Shown here: piece by piece, positions 31,505 to 39,133 of the stretch
Numbering within the stretch: the first letter of the stretch is position 1
How the letters are laid out: the number at the start of each line of letters is the position of its first letter
NCBI GenBank assembly: GCA_947649225.1
Contig: CANSQX010000009.1
Span: forward strand, 1-39,629
Direction: 5' to 3'
From: an uncultured Flavonifractor sp.
Lineage (GTDB): Bacteria > Bacillota > Clostridia > Oscillospirales > Oscillospiraceae
Length of the DNA: 39,629 nucleotides
Program-made: the position numbers and the translations under genes
Notes under the pieces: model-generated
Told to the model about the DNA's origin: nothing
Seen by the model: the letters and a program-made list of their open reading frames with translations, nothing else
Database searches by the model: none

Positions 31505-31966
31505 ATGAAGAATGTGGTAGATTTCTTTACTGGGAACCTGATCTTAAATCTGTCCATCTTCTCCTGGGCGCTGGCCCAGGTGCTGAAGTTTTTCGTGGTG
31601 CTCATCAGCAAGCGGAAGATCGACTGGCGCTATATCTGGAGCAGCGGCGGAATGCCCAGCTCCCACTCCTCCTTTGTCTGCACCTGCGCCTCGTCGGTGG
31701 GGTATATGTACGGCTGGTCGTCGCCTCTCTTCGCCATTGCGGCGGTGCTGGCCGCAGTGGTTATGTACGACGCCACTCACGTCCGCAAGGCGGCGGGGGA
31801 GCAGGCCAAGATCCTCAACTATATCATGACCCACTGGAAGGAAATGCGGCCGGAATTTTTTGGGCGCGAACTCAAGGAGCTGCTGGGGCACACCCCCTTC
31901 CAGGTGCTGATGGGCGGAATTTTAGGGGTGGCCGTGGGCCTGATCGGGGCGGCGGTCTTCTCCTGA
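31505..31966 (+). CDS. Divergent PAP2 family membrane protein (DUF212, YuiD-like)
   Basis: A 153-residue membrane protein with about four helices. The DUF212 (acid phosphatase/vanadium haloperoxidase-related) signature is SSGGMPSSHSSFVCTCASSV, followed by VVMYDATHVRKAAGEQAKIL and LKELLGHTPFQVLMGGILG. The SxxxPSSHSS part corresponds to the phosphatase motif of PAP2 enzymes. Its place between ispA and dxs suggests a link to prenyl-diphosphate or lipid phosphate metabolism, which is an inference. ATG 31505 follows AAAGGAG at a good distance; the longer frame from 31202 overlaps ispA and is rejected. Confidence 0.9.
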   Translation: MKNVVDFFTGNLILNLSIFSWALAQVLKFFVVLISKRKIDWRYIWSSGGMPSSHSSFVCTCASSVGYMYGWSSPLFAIAAVLAAVVMYDATHVRKAAGEQAKILNYIMTHWKEMRPEFFGRELKELLGHTPFQVLMGGILGVAVGLIGAAVFS

Positions 31967-31993
31967 CGAGGGGAGGGGGATACTATTCTGACT

Positions 31994-33859
31994 TTGGACG
32001 AAGCCATGGATCTTAAGCACATGTCGGACGGGGAGGCGGCCGGTCTCTGCACCCTTCTCCGCGCCCGCATGATCGATACAGTTTCCCGCACAGGGGGCCA
32101 CCTGGCCTCCAACTTGGGGGCGGTGGAGATCACCGTGGCCATTCACCGGGTCTTCGACACCGGGGAGGACCGGCTGGTCTTCGATGTGGGCCATCAGTGC
32201 TACGCCCACAAGATCCTCACCGGCCGGGGCGGGGCCCTGGAGACCCTGCGGACCTTCGGCGGACTCTCCGGCTTCCCCAAGCCGTCGGAGAGCCCCTGCG
32301 ACGCTTTCATTGCCGGGCACGCCTCCAACTCGGTCTCGGTAGCCGTCGGCATGGCAAGGGCAAGAACATTACAGGGCGCTTCCTACAGTGTATTGGCCCT
32401 GATCGGAGACGGGGCCCTCTCAGGCGGGCTGGCCTACGAGGGCCTGTCCGACGCGGGCAACAGCGGCGAGCCCCTGATTGTGATTCTCAACGACAACGGC
32501 ATGTCCATCACCCGCAGCGTGGGGGGGGTGGCCCAGCATCTGGCCCATCAGCGCCTCAAGCCCCAGTACCTGCGCTTCAAAAAGGGCTACCGGAAGATCA
32601 TGAGCGTCCTGCCTCTGGGCGGGAGGATCTACCGGGTGACCCATAAGATTAAAACTGCTGTGAAGGAGACCCTGCTCCCGTGCAGCCTCTTCGAGGATAT
32701 GGGCTTCACCTACCTGGGACCGGTGGACGGACACGACGTGGGGGGACTCACCAAGCTGCTGCGGTATGCCAGGGAGCTGAAGGTCCCTGTCCTGCTCCAT
32801 ATCAGGACTGTAAAGGGAAGAGGCTATCCACCTGCCGAGCGCAATCCGGACCGGTTTCACGGGGTGGGCCGGTTCTGCGTGGAGACCGGGGAGCCTCTCC
32901 ACCCGGCGGGGCACAATTTTTCCGCCGAGTTCGGAGCCGAGCTGTGCAGGCTGGCCCTGGGGGACAGGCGCATCTGCGCCATCACCGCCGCCATGCAGGA
33001 CGGTACCGGTCTGGGGGCTTTCGCCCAGCGCTTCCCGGAACGCTTTTTCGATGTAGGCATCGCAGAGGGACACGCGGCCGCCATGGCCGCCGGCATGGCC
33101 AAGCAGGGACTGATCCCGGTCTTTGCGGTGTACGCCTCCTTCCTCCAGCGGGCTTATGACATGCTGATCCACGACATTGCCATCCAGAACCTCCATGTGG
33201 TGCTGGCGGTGGATCGGGCCGGTCTGGTGGGGGAGGACGGAGAGACCCACCACGGCCTGTTTGACGCGGCCTTTCTGGAGACCGTGCCCGGAATGCGGGT
33301 CCTGTGCCCCTCCAGCTACGCCGAGCTGCGCGCCATGCTGGAGGATGCCGTTCACCGGCTCCGGGGCCCTGTGGCCATCCGCTACCCCAGGGGGAGCGAG
33401 GGGACCTACACTGGAAACAGCGGGCAGGTCTCCGCGGCGGTGCTCCGTCCCGGCCGGGATATCACTTTGGTGGGGTACGGCGCCATCATCGACCAGCTGA
33501 TCCACTGCGCCGGGCTTCTCCAGGAGCGGGGGCTGGAGGCAGAAATTGTAAAGCTAAATACCATTACACCACTTGCAATAGAGCCGATCCTGCACTCCGT
33601 GGCCCGCACCGGCCGCCTGCTGGTGGCCGAGGAGGTCTCCGCCCATGGCTGCGTGGGGACCCGGATCGCCGCCGGGCTGCTGGCGGGCGGCGTCCCGGTC
33701 CGGGGGATGGCTCTGTGCAATGTGGGCGAGGGCTTTGTCACCCAGGGGACGGCCGCCCAGCTCCTCCGGCTGTGCGGCCTGGACGGGGCGTCCCTATTTC
33801 AGAGAGCGCTGGAGGTCTGCGGACATGGCGAAAAAGCGATTGGATATCCTGCTGTGTGA
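31994..33859 (+). CDS. dxs: 1-deoxy-D-xylulose-5-phosphate synthase
   Basis: A 621-residue thiamine diphosphate enzyme, the first step of the MEP isoprenoid pathway (pyruvate plus glyceraldehyde 3-phosphate). Visible motifs are GGHLASNLGAVEITVAIHRV and DVGHQCYAHKILTGR. The ThDP/Mg site GDGALSGGLAYE runs to NDN. Others are RTVKGRGYPPAE and FDVGIAEGHAAAMAAGMA (usually AEQHA; the catalytic Glu is kept). The C-terminal transketolase domain carries YPRGSEG. No ATG lies near the expected start. TTG 31994 is given, but CTG 31988 or ATT 31985 sit closer to the GGGAGGGGGA site (31971-31980). The end overlaps tlyA by 35 bases. Confidence 0.96.
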   Translation: MDEAMDLKHMSDGEAAGLCTLLRARMIDTVSRTGGHLASNLGAVEITVAIHRVFDTGEDRLVFDVGHQCYAHKILTGRGGALETLRTFGGLSGFPKPSESPCDAFIAGHASNSVSVAVGMARARTLQGASYSVLALIGDGALSGGLAYEGLSDAGNSGEPLIVILNDNGMSITRSVGGVAQHLAHQRLKPQYLRFKKGYRKIMSVLPLGGRIYRVTHKIKTAVKETLLPCSLFEDMGFTYLGPVDGHDVGGLTKLLRYARELKVPVLLHIRTVKGRGYPPAERNPDRFHGVGRFCVETGEPLHPAGHNFSAEFGAELCRLALGDRRICAITAAMQDGTGLGAFAQRFPERFFDVGIAEGHAAAMAAGMAKQGLIPVFAVYASFLQRAYDMLIHDIAIQNLHVVLAVDRAGLVGEDGETHHGLFDAAFLETVPGMRVLCPSSYAELRAMLEDAVHRLRGPVAIRYPRGSEGTYTGNSGQVSAAVLRPGRDITLVGYGAIIDQLIHCAGLLQERGLEAEIVKLNTITPLAIEPILHSVARTGRLLVAEEVSAHGCVGTRIAAGLLAGGVPVRGMALCNVGEGFVTQGTAAQLLRLCGLDGASLFQRALEVCGHGEKAIGYPAV

Positions 33860-34631
33860 GCGGGGCCTGGCCGAGACCCGCCAGCGGGCCCAGGCGGTGA
33901 TTATGGCCGGTCAGGTCTATGTGGACGGCCGGAAGGCGGACAAGGCGGGCTCCCCCACGGCGGAGGACGCGGCCATTGAGGTGCGGGGGCAGCTGCGCTA
34001 TGTGAGCCGGGGGGGGCTCAAGCTGGAGAAGGCCATGGCGGTCTTTCCCCTGACCCTCTCGGGGGCGGTGTGCGCCGACATCGGGGCCTCCACCGGGGGC
34101 TTTACCGACTGTATGCTCCAGAACGGGGCGGAGCGGGTGTACGCGGTGGACGTGGGCTACGGCCAGCTGGCCTGGAGCCTGCGGCAGGACCCCCGGGTGG
34201 TCTGTCTGGAGCGGACCAACGCCCGCTACCTCACCCGGGAGCAGATCCCGGAGCCCCTGGATTTTGCCAGCGTGGACGTCTCCTTCATCTCCCTGAAGCT
34301 GATTCTCTCCGCTCTGCGGGGCCTGCTGAAGGACTCGGGCCAGGCGGTCTGTCTGGTTAAGCCCCAGTTTGAGGCCGGCCGGGAGAAGGTGGGGAAGAAA
34401 GGGGTCGTCCGGGATCCGGCGGTCCACCTGGAGGTGCTGGAACACTTTTTGACCTACGCCGCCTCCTATGACTTTGCGGTAAAGGGCATGACCTTTTCTC
34501 CAATCAAGGGGCCGGAGGGCAATATTGAATATCTGGGCCAGCTGGCCGCCGGTGCAGGTGCGCCCTGGGACGGCAGCCTGGAGGACCTGGTGGAGGAATC
34601 CCACCGCGCATGGGAGGGAACCGGAGCGTGA
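33825..34631 (+). CDS. tlyA: TlyA family rRNA methyltransferase / hemolysin-like protein (YqxC)
   Basis: A 268-residue protein. The N-terminal S4 RNA-binding domain (residues 3-60) reads KRLDILLCERGLAETRQRAQ and VYVDGRKADKAGS. An FtsJ-like Rossmann methyltransferase domain follows, with ADIGASTGGFTDCMLQNGA (AdoMet loop), VYAVDVGYGQLAW, and VCLVKPQFEAGREKVGKKG. In mycobacteria TlyA 2'-O-methylates 16S and 23S rRNA; in Firmicutes it is called YqxC. The start at 33825 lies inside the dxs end. The stop shares GTGA with the nadK start. The order dxs-tlyA-argR-recN is conserved. Confidence 0.94.
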   Translation: MAKKRLDILLCERGLAETRQRAQAVIMAGQVYVDGRKADKAGSPTAEDAAIEVRGQLRYVSRGGLKLEKAMAVFPLTLSGAVCADIGASTGGFTDCMLQNGAERVYAVDVGYGQLAWSLRQDPRVVCLERTNARYLTREQIPEPLDFASVDVSFISLKLILSALRGLLKDSGQAVCLVKPQFEAGREKVGKKGVVRDPAVHLEVLEHFLTYAASYDFAVKGMTFSPIKGPEGNIEYLGQLAAGAGAPWDGSLEDLVEESHRAWEGTGA

Positions 34632-35491
34632 AAGTGGTACTTAGCCCCAACCCGTACCGGGACAGGGGGCTGAAAGCGGCCCAGGCGGCCGGACGTATTT
34701 TGAAAAACGTGGGCGTGGAGACCGTATTCTGCCTGCCCTTTCCCGTGGAGGGGAGCGGGGCGGAGCTTCCACGCCATCTGGAGTACCGGGATATTCAGGA
34801 GGAGCTGCGGCGGGCCGATCTGCTCATCTGCTTCGGCGGGGACGGCACCATCCTCCACGCCGCCAAGGACGCCAATACCTTTCAGGTACCCATTCTGGGG
34901 GTCAATCTGGGGAGCATGGGCTTTATGGCCGAGCTGGAGCAGGGGGAGCTGCCCCTGCTGTCCCGGCTGGCCTCCAAAAAGTACACTCTGGAGGCCCGGA
35001 TGATGCTGGATGTGTCTGTCCGCCGGGACGGCCGGACCATTTACACCGACTTGGCGCTCAACGACGCGGCGGTGACCAAGGGGGCGGTGGCCCGGGTGAT
35101 CGACCTGGAGGTCTACGGAGACCGGGTGCTGATGAACAACTTCTCCGGCGACGGCATGATCATCAGTACGCCCACCGGATCCACCGCCTACTCCATGGCT
35201 GCGGGAGGGCCCATCGTGGAGCCCACTGCGGAGAATATCATTCTGACGCCCATATGCGCCCATATGCTGGGGGCACGCTCCATGGTGCTGGGCGGGGAGC
35301 GCACCGTCACCGTCCAGATGGTCCGTACGCTCCGGAAGACGGCCTATCTGTCGGTGGACGGCGGGAAGGCGTTCCGGCTCAACGGCGGCGACCGGGTGGA
35401 GCTGAAGCGCTCGGCCTCTGTGACCAGGCTGGTCCGGCTCACTGGCCGGAGCTTTTATGAGATCATCCATCACAAGCTGGGGGGATCGTGA
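34628..35491 (+). CDS. nadK: NAD kinase
   Basis: A 287-residue ATP-NAD kinase (PpnK) that makes NADP. The signature GGDGT is at residues 70-74 (ICFGGDGTILHAAKDA). GVNLGSMGFMAELEQGELP and DGMIISTPTGSTAYSMAAGG follow, plus the LALNDAAV stretch in place of the usual NE motif. GTG 34628 is chosen: it shares GTGA with the tlyA stop and sits 10 bases after GGGAGG (34612-34617). An in-frame ATG at 34610 would be inside tlyA and would consume that ribosome binding site. Its place between tlyA and argR differs from B. subtilis. Confidence 0.95.
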   Translation: MKVVLSPNPYRDRGLKAAQAAGRILKNVGVETVFCLPFPVEGSGAELPRHLEYRDIQEELRRADLLICFGGDGTILHAAKDANTFQVPILGVNLGSMGFMAELEQGELPLLSRLASKKYTLEARMMLDVSVRRDGRTIYTDLALNDAAVTKGAVARVIDLEVYGDRVLMNNFSGDGMIISTPTGSTAYSMAAGGPIVEPTAENIILTPICAHMLGARSMVLGGERTVTVQMVRTLRKTAYLSVDGGKAFRLNGGDRVELKRSASVTRLVRLTGRSFYEIIHHKLGGS

Positions 35492-35494
35492 GGT

Positions 35495-35947
35495 ATGAAG
35501 GCAAAGCGTCAGCAGGAAATCCTGCGCATCATCGGCGAGAAAGCCGTGGAGACCCAGGATCAGCTCCTGGCGGAGCTGCGGGCCCGGGGGGTCCAGTCCA
35601 CCCAGGCCACCATCTCCCGGGACATTAAGGAGCTCCACCTCATCAAGGAGCTGACCGGACGCGGGGTCTATCAGTACGCCGTCAGCGAGAGCAAGACCTC
35701 CCTGAACTTTGCCGGACGGCTGCGCACCATCTTCAAGGAGGGGGTCACCAGCTTCGATATGGCCCAAAATATCGTGGTGATCAAGACCATGCCCGGGCTG
35801 GCCTCGGCCATCGGCGCGGCCATCGACAACATGGAGATCCCCGATATGGTGGGCAGTCTGTCGGGGGACGACACCGCCATCCTCATCATGCGCACCAACG
35901 AGGCGGCGGCGGACTTCTGCGGCGAGCTCCACGGAATGCTGAATTAG
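35495..35947 (+). CDS. argR: Arginine repressor ArgR/AhrC
   Basis: A 150-residue regulator. The N-terminal winged helix has RQQEILRIIGEKAVETQDQL, and the recognition helix reads STQATISRDIKEL (35-47). The C-terminal hexamerisation and arginine-binding domain has VVIKTMPGLASAIGAAIDNM, with GSLSGDDTAILI carrying the two Asp that contact arginine. It controls arginine synthesis and breakdown genes, none of which are in this window. It starts 3 bases after nadK. The TAG stop codon (35945-35947) coincides with the left border of repeat element A copy 2, so the element begins exactly where the gene ends. Confidence 0.96.
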   Translation: MKAKRQQEILRIIGEKAVETQDQLLAELRARGVQSTQATISRDIKELHLIKELTGRGVYQYAVSESKTSLNFAGRLRTIFKEGVTSFDMAQNIVVIKTMPGLASAIGAAIDNMEIPDMVGSLSGDDTAILIMRTNEAAADFCGELHGMLN

Positions 35948-36162
35948 GCCTTGTTTGAAACATGCCGAAACACCCAAACGGCGGATCTTTTACCCCAAGG
36001 GTATGTGATATCCGTAAGGCAGCAAGGCTGCCAACGGCTATCCGATTCCGCCATACTGCGTGAAAAATTCTTGAAATACACGCAGTATTCCTACGAATTT
36101 TTGCCTTGTCTGGCGGAAAAATCTCTCGCCGTTGGGCATTCCGCCAATGTTCAAACAAGGTC
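35947..36162 (+). repeat. TA-flanked inverted-repeat element, family A, copy 2 (long form)
   Basis: A 216-bp non-coding element between argR and recN. The ends are GGCCTTGTTTGAAACATG and ATGTTCAAACAAGGTC, nearly perfect inverted repeats, bordered by TA on both sides (35945-35946 and 36163-36164). Subterminal blocks CCCAAACGGCGGATCTTTT and CTCTCGCCGTTGGGCATT also mirror each other. It carries about 55 extra bases compared with copies 1 and 3, holding a compact nested hairpin at 36007-36042. Confidence 0.88.
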
Positions 36163-36183
36163 TAAACAGCGGGAGGTCTGGAT

Positions 36184-37872
36184 ATGCTGAGCCTGCTCCA
36201 CATTGAAAACATTGCAGTGATTGAGTCGGCGGATATTCAGTTTGACGCCGGCTTCAACGCCCTGACCGGCGAGACCGGCGCGGGCAAATCCATCGTGGTG
36301 GACGCCATCGGGGCTATCACCGGCGGGCGCACCAGCCGGGACCTCATCCGCACCGGGGCCAAGTCGGCCCGGGTGGAGGCCTCCTTTACCGATCTGCCCG
36401 ATCTGCCCTGGTTCGCCGGAAGCGGCATGGGCCCTGACGAGGACGGGAACCTGCTCCTCCAGCGGGAGATCCAGCCGGACGGCAAGAACGTCTGCCGCCT
36501 CAACGGGCGTTTGCTCACGGTGGCCCAGCTTCGGGAGCTGGGGCGGCAGCTGCTCAACATTCACGGCCAGCACGACGGCCAGCAGCTGTTGGACGAGCGG
36601 TGCCACCTGGACTATCTGGACAGCTTCGGGGCGCTGGCGGCCCCTCTGGCGGACTATCAGGCCGCCTATCAGGCCCTGGGGGCCATCCGTCGGGAGATGG
36701 AGTCCCTCCAGATGGACGAGGCTGAAAAATCCCGCCGGATGGACACCCTACAGTATCAGATCGCCGAGCTGGAGCGGGCCGAGCTGCGGCCGGGGGAGGA
36801 TGGGGCGCTCGCGGAGCGCCGGAACCTCCTGCGCAATGCCGGAAAGCTCATCGAGGCGGTGGAGGAGGCCCACTACGCCCTCTCCGGGGACGACGACAGC
36901 CCGGGGGCGGCCGCCCTGCTGGCCGACGCCGAGCGGTCCCTGTCCAGCGCGGCCGCCATGAGCAGCGAGGCGGCGCAGTTGCTGGAGCAGCTGGCCGACC
37001 TGCGCTGCACCGCCGACGACCTGGCCGAGCAGGTGCGGGATCTGCGCTCCGGCTTCGACTTCGAGCCCGGGGAGCTGGACGAGATCGAGGGGCGGCTGGA
37101 TGTGATCTACCGCCTGCGCAAGAAATACGGCGACACGGTGGAGGAGATGCTGGACTATCTGGAGCGGTGCCGGAACGAGCTGGATCAGATCCAGTTTGCC
37201 GGGGACACTCTGGCGCGCCTGGAGAAGAAGCGGGCGGAGGCCCTGAAAACGGCGCGCAGCCGGGCGGAGGCCCTGTCCCACGCCCGCCATACGGCGGCCA
37301 AGGCCCTGGAGGCGCGGATTCAGGACGAGCTGCGGCAGCTGGATATGCCCAAGGTCAAGTTTCTGGTGGACTTTGCCCCCAAGGTGGGGGAGGACGGACT
37401 GGATCCCACTGGCATGGATGAGGTGCAGTTCCTCATGTCGGCCAACGTAGGGGAGGACCCCCGGCCCATCCAGAAGATCGCCTCGGGCGGCGAGCTGGCC
37501 CGGATCATGCTGGCCCTGAAAAACGTGCTGGCGGAGAACGAGTCGGTGACCACCCTGGTGTTTGACGAGGTGGACACCGGCGTGTCCGGCCGGGCCGCCC
37601 AGAAGGTGGCCCAGAAGATGGCCGACGTGGCCCGGCACAAGCAGGTGCTCTGCGTCACCCACCTGCCCCAGATCGCGGCCATGGCCGACGTCCACTTCTC
37701 AGTGGAGAAGGGGGAGCGGAAGGGGAGGACCTACACCGCCGTGGAGCGGCTGGACCGCCCCGCCCGCCAGCGGGAGCTGGCCCGGCTGGCCGCCGGAGCC
37801 CATGTGAGCGCCGCCGCCCTGGAGAGCGCCGGGGAGCTGCTGGACGCGGCGGAGCAGTATAAGAAGCAGTGA
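36184..37872 (+). CDS. recN: DNA repair protein RecN
   Basis: A 562-residue SMC-like ATPase that acts early at double-strand breaks. The N-terminal Walker A is GETGAGKS (29-36) after LLHIENIAVIESADI. Two coiled-coil arms follow, at about 155-350. The C-terminal ABC part has the signature IASGGELARIMLALKNVLA, Walker B TLVFDEVDTGVSG, and the LCVTHLPQIAAMADVHF switch. Length is standard. The ribosome binding site GGGAGG lies just beyond the right end of repeat copy 2, so the element separates recN from argR. recN must be read through the repeat or have its own promoter there. Confidence 0.97.
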   Translation: MLSLLHIENIAVIESADIQFDAGFNALTGETGAGKSIVVDAIGAITGGRTSRDLIRTGAKSARVEASFTDLPDLPWFAGSGMGPDEDGNLLLQREIQPDGKNVCRLNGRLLTVAQLRELGRQLLNIHGQHDGQQLLDERCHLDYLDSFGALAAPLADYQAAYQALGAIRREMESLQMDEAEKSRRMDTLQYQIAELERAELRPGEDGALAERRNLLRNAGKLIEAVEEAHYALSGDDDSPGAAALLADAERSLSSAAAMSSEAAQLLEQLADLRCTADDLAEQVRDLRSGFDFEPGELDEIEGRLDVIYRLRKKYGDTVEEMLDYLERCRNELDQIQFAGDTLARLEKKRAEALKTARSRAEALSHARHTAAKALEARIQDELRQLDMPKVKFLVDFAPKVGEDGLDPTGMDEVQFLMSANVGEDPRPIQKIASGGELARIMLALKNVLAENESVTTLVFDEVDTGVSGRAAQKVAQKMADVARHKQVLCVTHLPQIAAMADVHFSVEKGERKGRTYTAVERLDRPARQRELARLAAGAHVSAAALESAGELLDAAEQYKKQ

Positions 37873-37994
37873 GAGGATTTACAGTTTATTCATAACAGGT
37901 TCATTCATTTTCCCAGCTCAGAAGCTAGAATATCTATCGCATACAAAGAATTTCTCCTGAAACCGGCTGCATTTATGCGGTAATAGAGGAGGTT

Positions 37995-38234
37995 ATGACG
38001 GTGCAATGTCCATACTGCGGCGCAGAGATGACCTGCGGAGCCCTGCACAGCCGGGGCGGCGTCTATTTCCTGCCGGAGGGGGAGAAGGCACCCGCGCTCT
38101 ATACGGAGGCGTCCCTGGACCGGCGGGGGGCTGTTCCGCTGCCGCCCTCGCCCTGGAGCCTGTCGCTGACGCCGGAGTGGCCGGCCGCCTATACCTGCTA
38201 TGCCTGCCAGAAAATCATCCTGCCCTATGGGTAG
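37995..38234 (+). CDS. Small zinc-ribbon protein (DUF6487-like)
   Basis: A 79-residue protein with two CXXC knuckles: CPYCGAEM at the N-terminus (residues 5-8) and CYACQKIILPYG at the C-terminus. The middle segment GGVYFLPEGEKAP is rich in Gly, Pro and aromatics. The spacing and the K-I-I ending resemble the DUF6487 family of small zinc-ribbon proteins, a tentative match made from memory. AGAGGAGG precedes the ATG by a few bases. It is the first of three close genes (zinc ribbon, MmcQ/YjbR, zinc ribbon). Confidence 0.75.
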   Translation: MTVQCPYCGAEMTCGALHSRGGVYFLPEGEKAPALYTEASLDRRGAVPLPPSPWSLSLTPEWPAAYTCYACQKIILPYG

Positions 38235-38252
38235 GAGTAGAGGAGGATTGTG

Positions 38253-38615
38253 ATGGCCTATCCATGGCTGGACGCCTATTTGCGGGAAAAACCCGGGACC
38301 ACCTACGATTTTAAGGAGGAGTGGCAGTGGCACCGCTACCAGGTGGGGGGCAAGCTGTACGCCGCCATCTGTCTGGATGACAGCGGCAACCCCACCCTGG
38401 CCACCCTGAAGCTGGACCCCCAGGAGGGGGATTTTCTCCGGCAGCAGTATCCGGACCAGGTCATTCCCGGCTACTATATGAATAAAGTACACTGGAACTC
38501 GGTCCGGTGGGAGGGCTCCGTTCCCGACGGTGTGGTCCGTCATATGGCCGACCAGTCCTATGAGCTGGTATTCCACAGCCTGAGCAAAAAGGCGCAGAGG
38601 GAGGTTGCAGGATGA
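38253..38615 (+). CDS. MmcQ/YjbR family DNA-binding protein
   Basis: A 120-residue protein of the MmcQ/YjbR (CyaY-like fold) family. Visible cues are PGTTYDFKEEWQWHRYQVGG, the conserved YYMNKVHWNSVRWEGSVPD block, and MADQSYELVFHSLSKKAQRE. The family has been described as having a double wing DNA-binding fold; the cellular role is generally unknown. ATG 38253 follows GAGGAGG. It starts 18 bases after the first zinc-ribbon gene and overlaps the second by four bases (ATGA). Confidence 0.9.
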   Translation: MAYPWLDAYLREKPGTTYDFKEEWQWHRYQVGGKLYAAICLDDSGNPTLATLKLDPQEGDFLRQQYPDQVIPGYYMNKVHWNSVRWEGSVPDGVVRHMADQSYELVFHSLSKKAQREVAG

Positions 38616-38902
38616 TCGACCGGGAGACCTGCCCCCGCTGCGGCGGCCGGATGGCCTTTGCAGGCCGGGAGGAGATGCAGCTGGGGCAGTACGGCCTGTT
38701 TACCGGCCCCTGGAGCCAGCTCCTGTCCGGCGCGCTGGCCGTGGAGATCTACTGCTGCCAGGGGTGCGGAAGGCTGGAGTTCTACGCGGCGGAGCCGCCG
38801 GAGGAGGCCGGTGCCATCGCTCAGACGGCCTGTCCGGCCTGCGGGGCGCTCCACGACTGCGACGACGCCAAATGTCCCCGCTGCGGAGAGCGCCTGTTCT
38901 AG
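38612..38902 (+). CDS. Small protein with four CXXC motifs (zinc ribbon pair)
   Basis: A 96-residue protein with four CXXC knuckles: CPRCGGRM, CCQGCGRLEFY, CPACGALHD and CPRCGERLF. This fits two zinc ribbons, joined by a hydrophobic stretch (QYGLFTGPWSQLLSGALAVE). Function is unknown. The ATGA overlap with the MmcQ/YjbR gene suggests coupled translation. The TAG stop (38900-38902) coincides with the border of repeat element A copy 3, as it does at argR. Confidence 0.8.
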   Translation: MIDRETCPRCGGRMAFAGREEMQLGQYGLFTGPWSQLLSGALAVEIYCCQGCGRLEFYAAEPPEEAGAIAQTACPACGALHDCDDAKCPRCGERLF

Positions 38903-39061
38903 ACCTTGTTTGAAACATGTCAAAACGCCCAAACGGCGGATCTTTTTCCGCCGCTCTGCGTTAAATTTTCTTGCCGGGCGCCAGCCCGCCTGCGAAAATT
39001 TGCCTTGATTGGCGGCAAAATCTCTCGCCGTTGGGCATTCCGCCATGTTTCAAACAAAGCC
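38902..39061 (+). repeat. TA-flanked inverted-repeat element, family A, copy 3
   Basis: A 160-bp non-coding element between the zinc-ribbon gene and tyrS. The ends are GACCTTGTTTGAAACATG and CATGTTTCAAACAAAGCC. Subterminal blocks CCCAAACGGCGGATCTTTT and CTCTCGCCGTTGGGCATTCC match copy 2. The left border is TA (38900-38901) and the right border is AA, so one flank has changed. The middle is more diverged than in copies 1 and 2 and has its own inverted blocks (AAATTTTC and GAAAATTT). Confidence 0.85.
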
Positions 39062-39133
39062 AAAATGCCGGTTCCGGCTCGGCATACTTTCGTGTATCTA
39101 CCATACGTTTCAAATTTAAGGAGAGAACAAGCC

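Noticed and set aside
35886..36158. Short open frames crossing the repeat elements (also around 9622-9813 and 38920-39135), which share similar peptides
   Set aside because: The shared peptide similarity comes from the repeats being related DNA. Frames differ in start and end, and none has a ribosome binding site or conserved full length.
37935..37950. CATACAAA resembling a sporulation-type -10 box before the first zinc-ribbon gene
   Set aside because: No matching -35 at the proper distance; the nearby GAATAT is only about five bases upstream.
39062..39133. Possible T-box riboswitch before tyrS
   Set aside because: The gap outside repeat copy 3 is only about 70 bases, and I see neither the T-box consensus nor an antiterminator/terminator pair.
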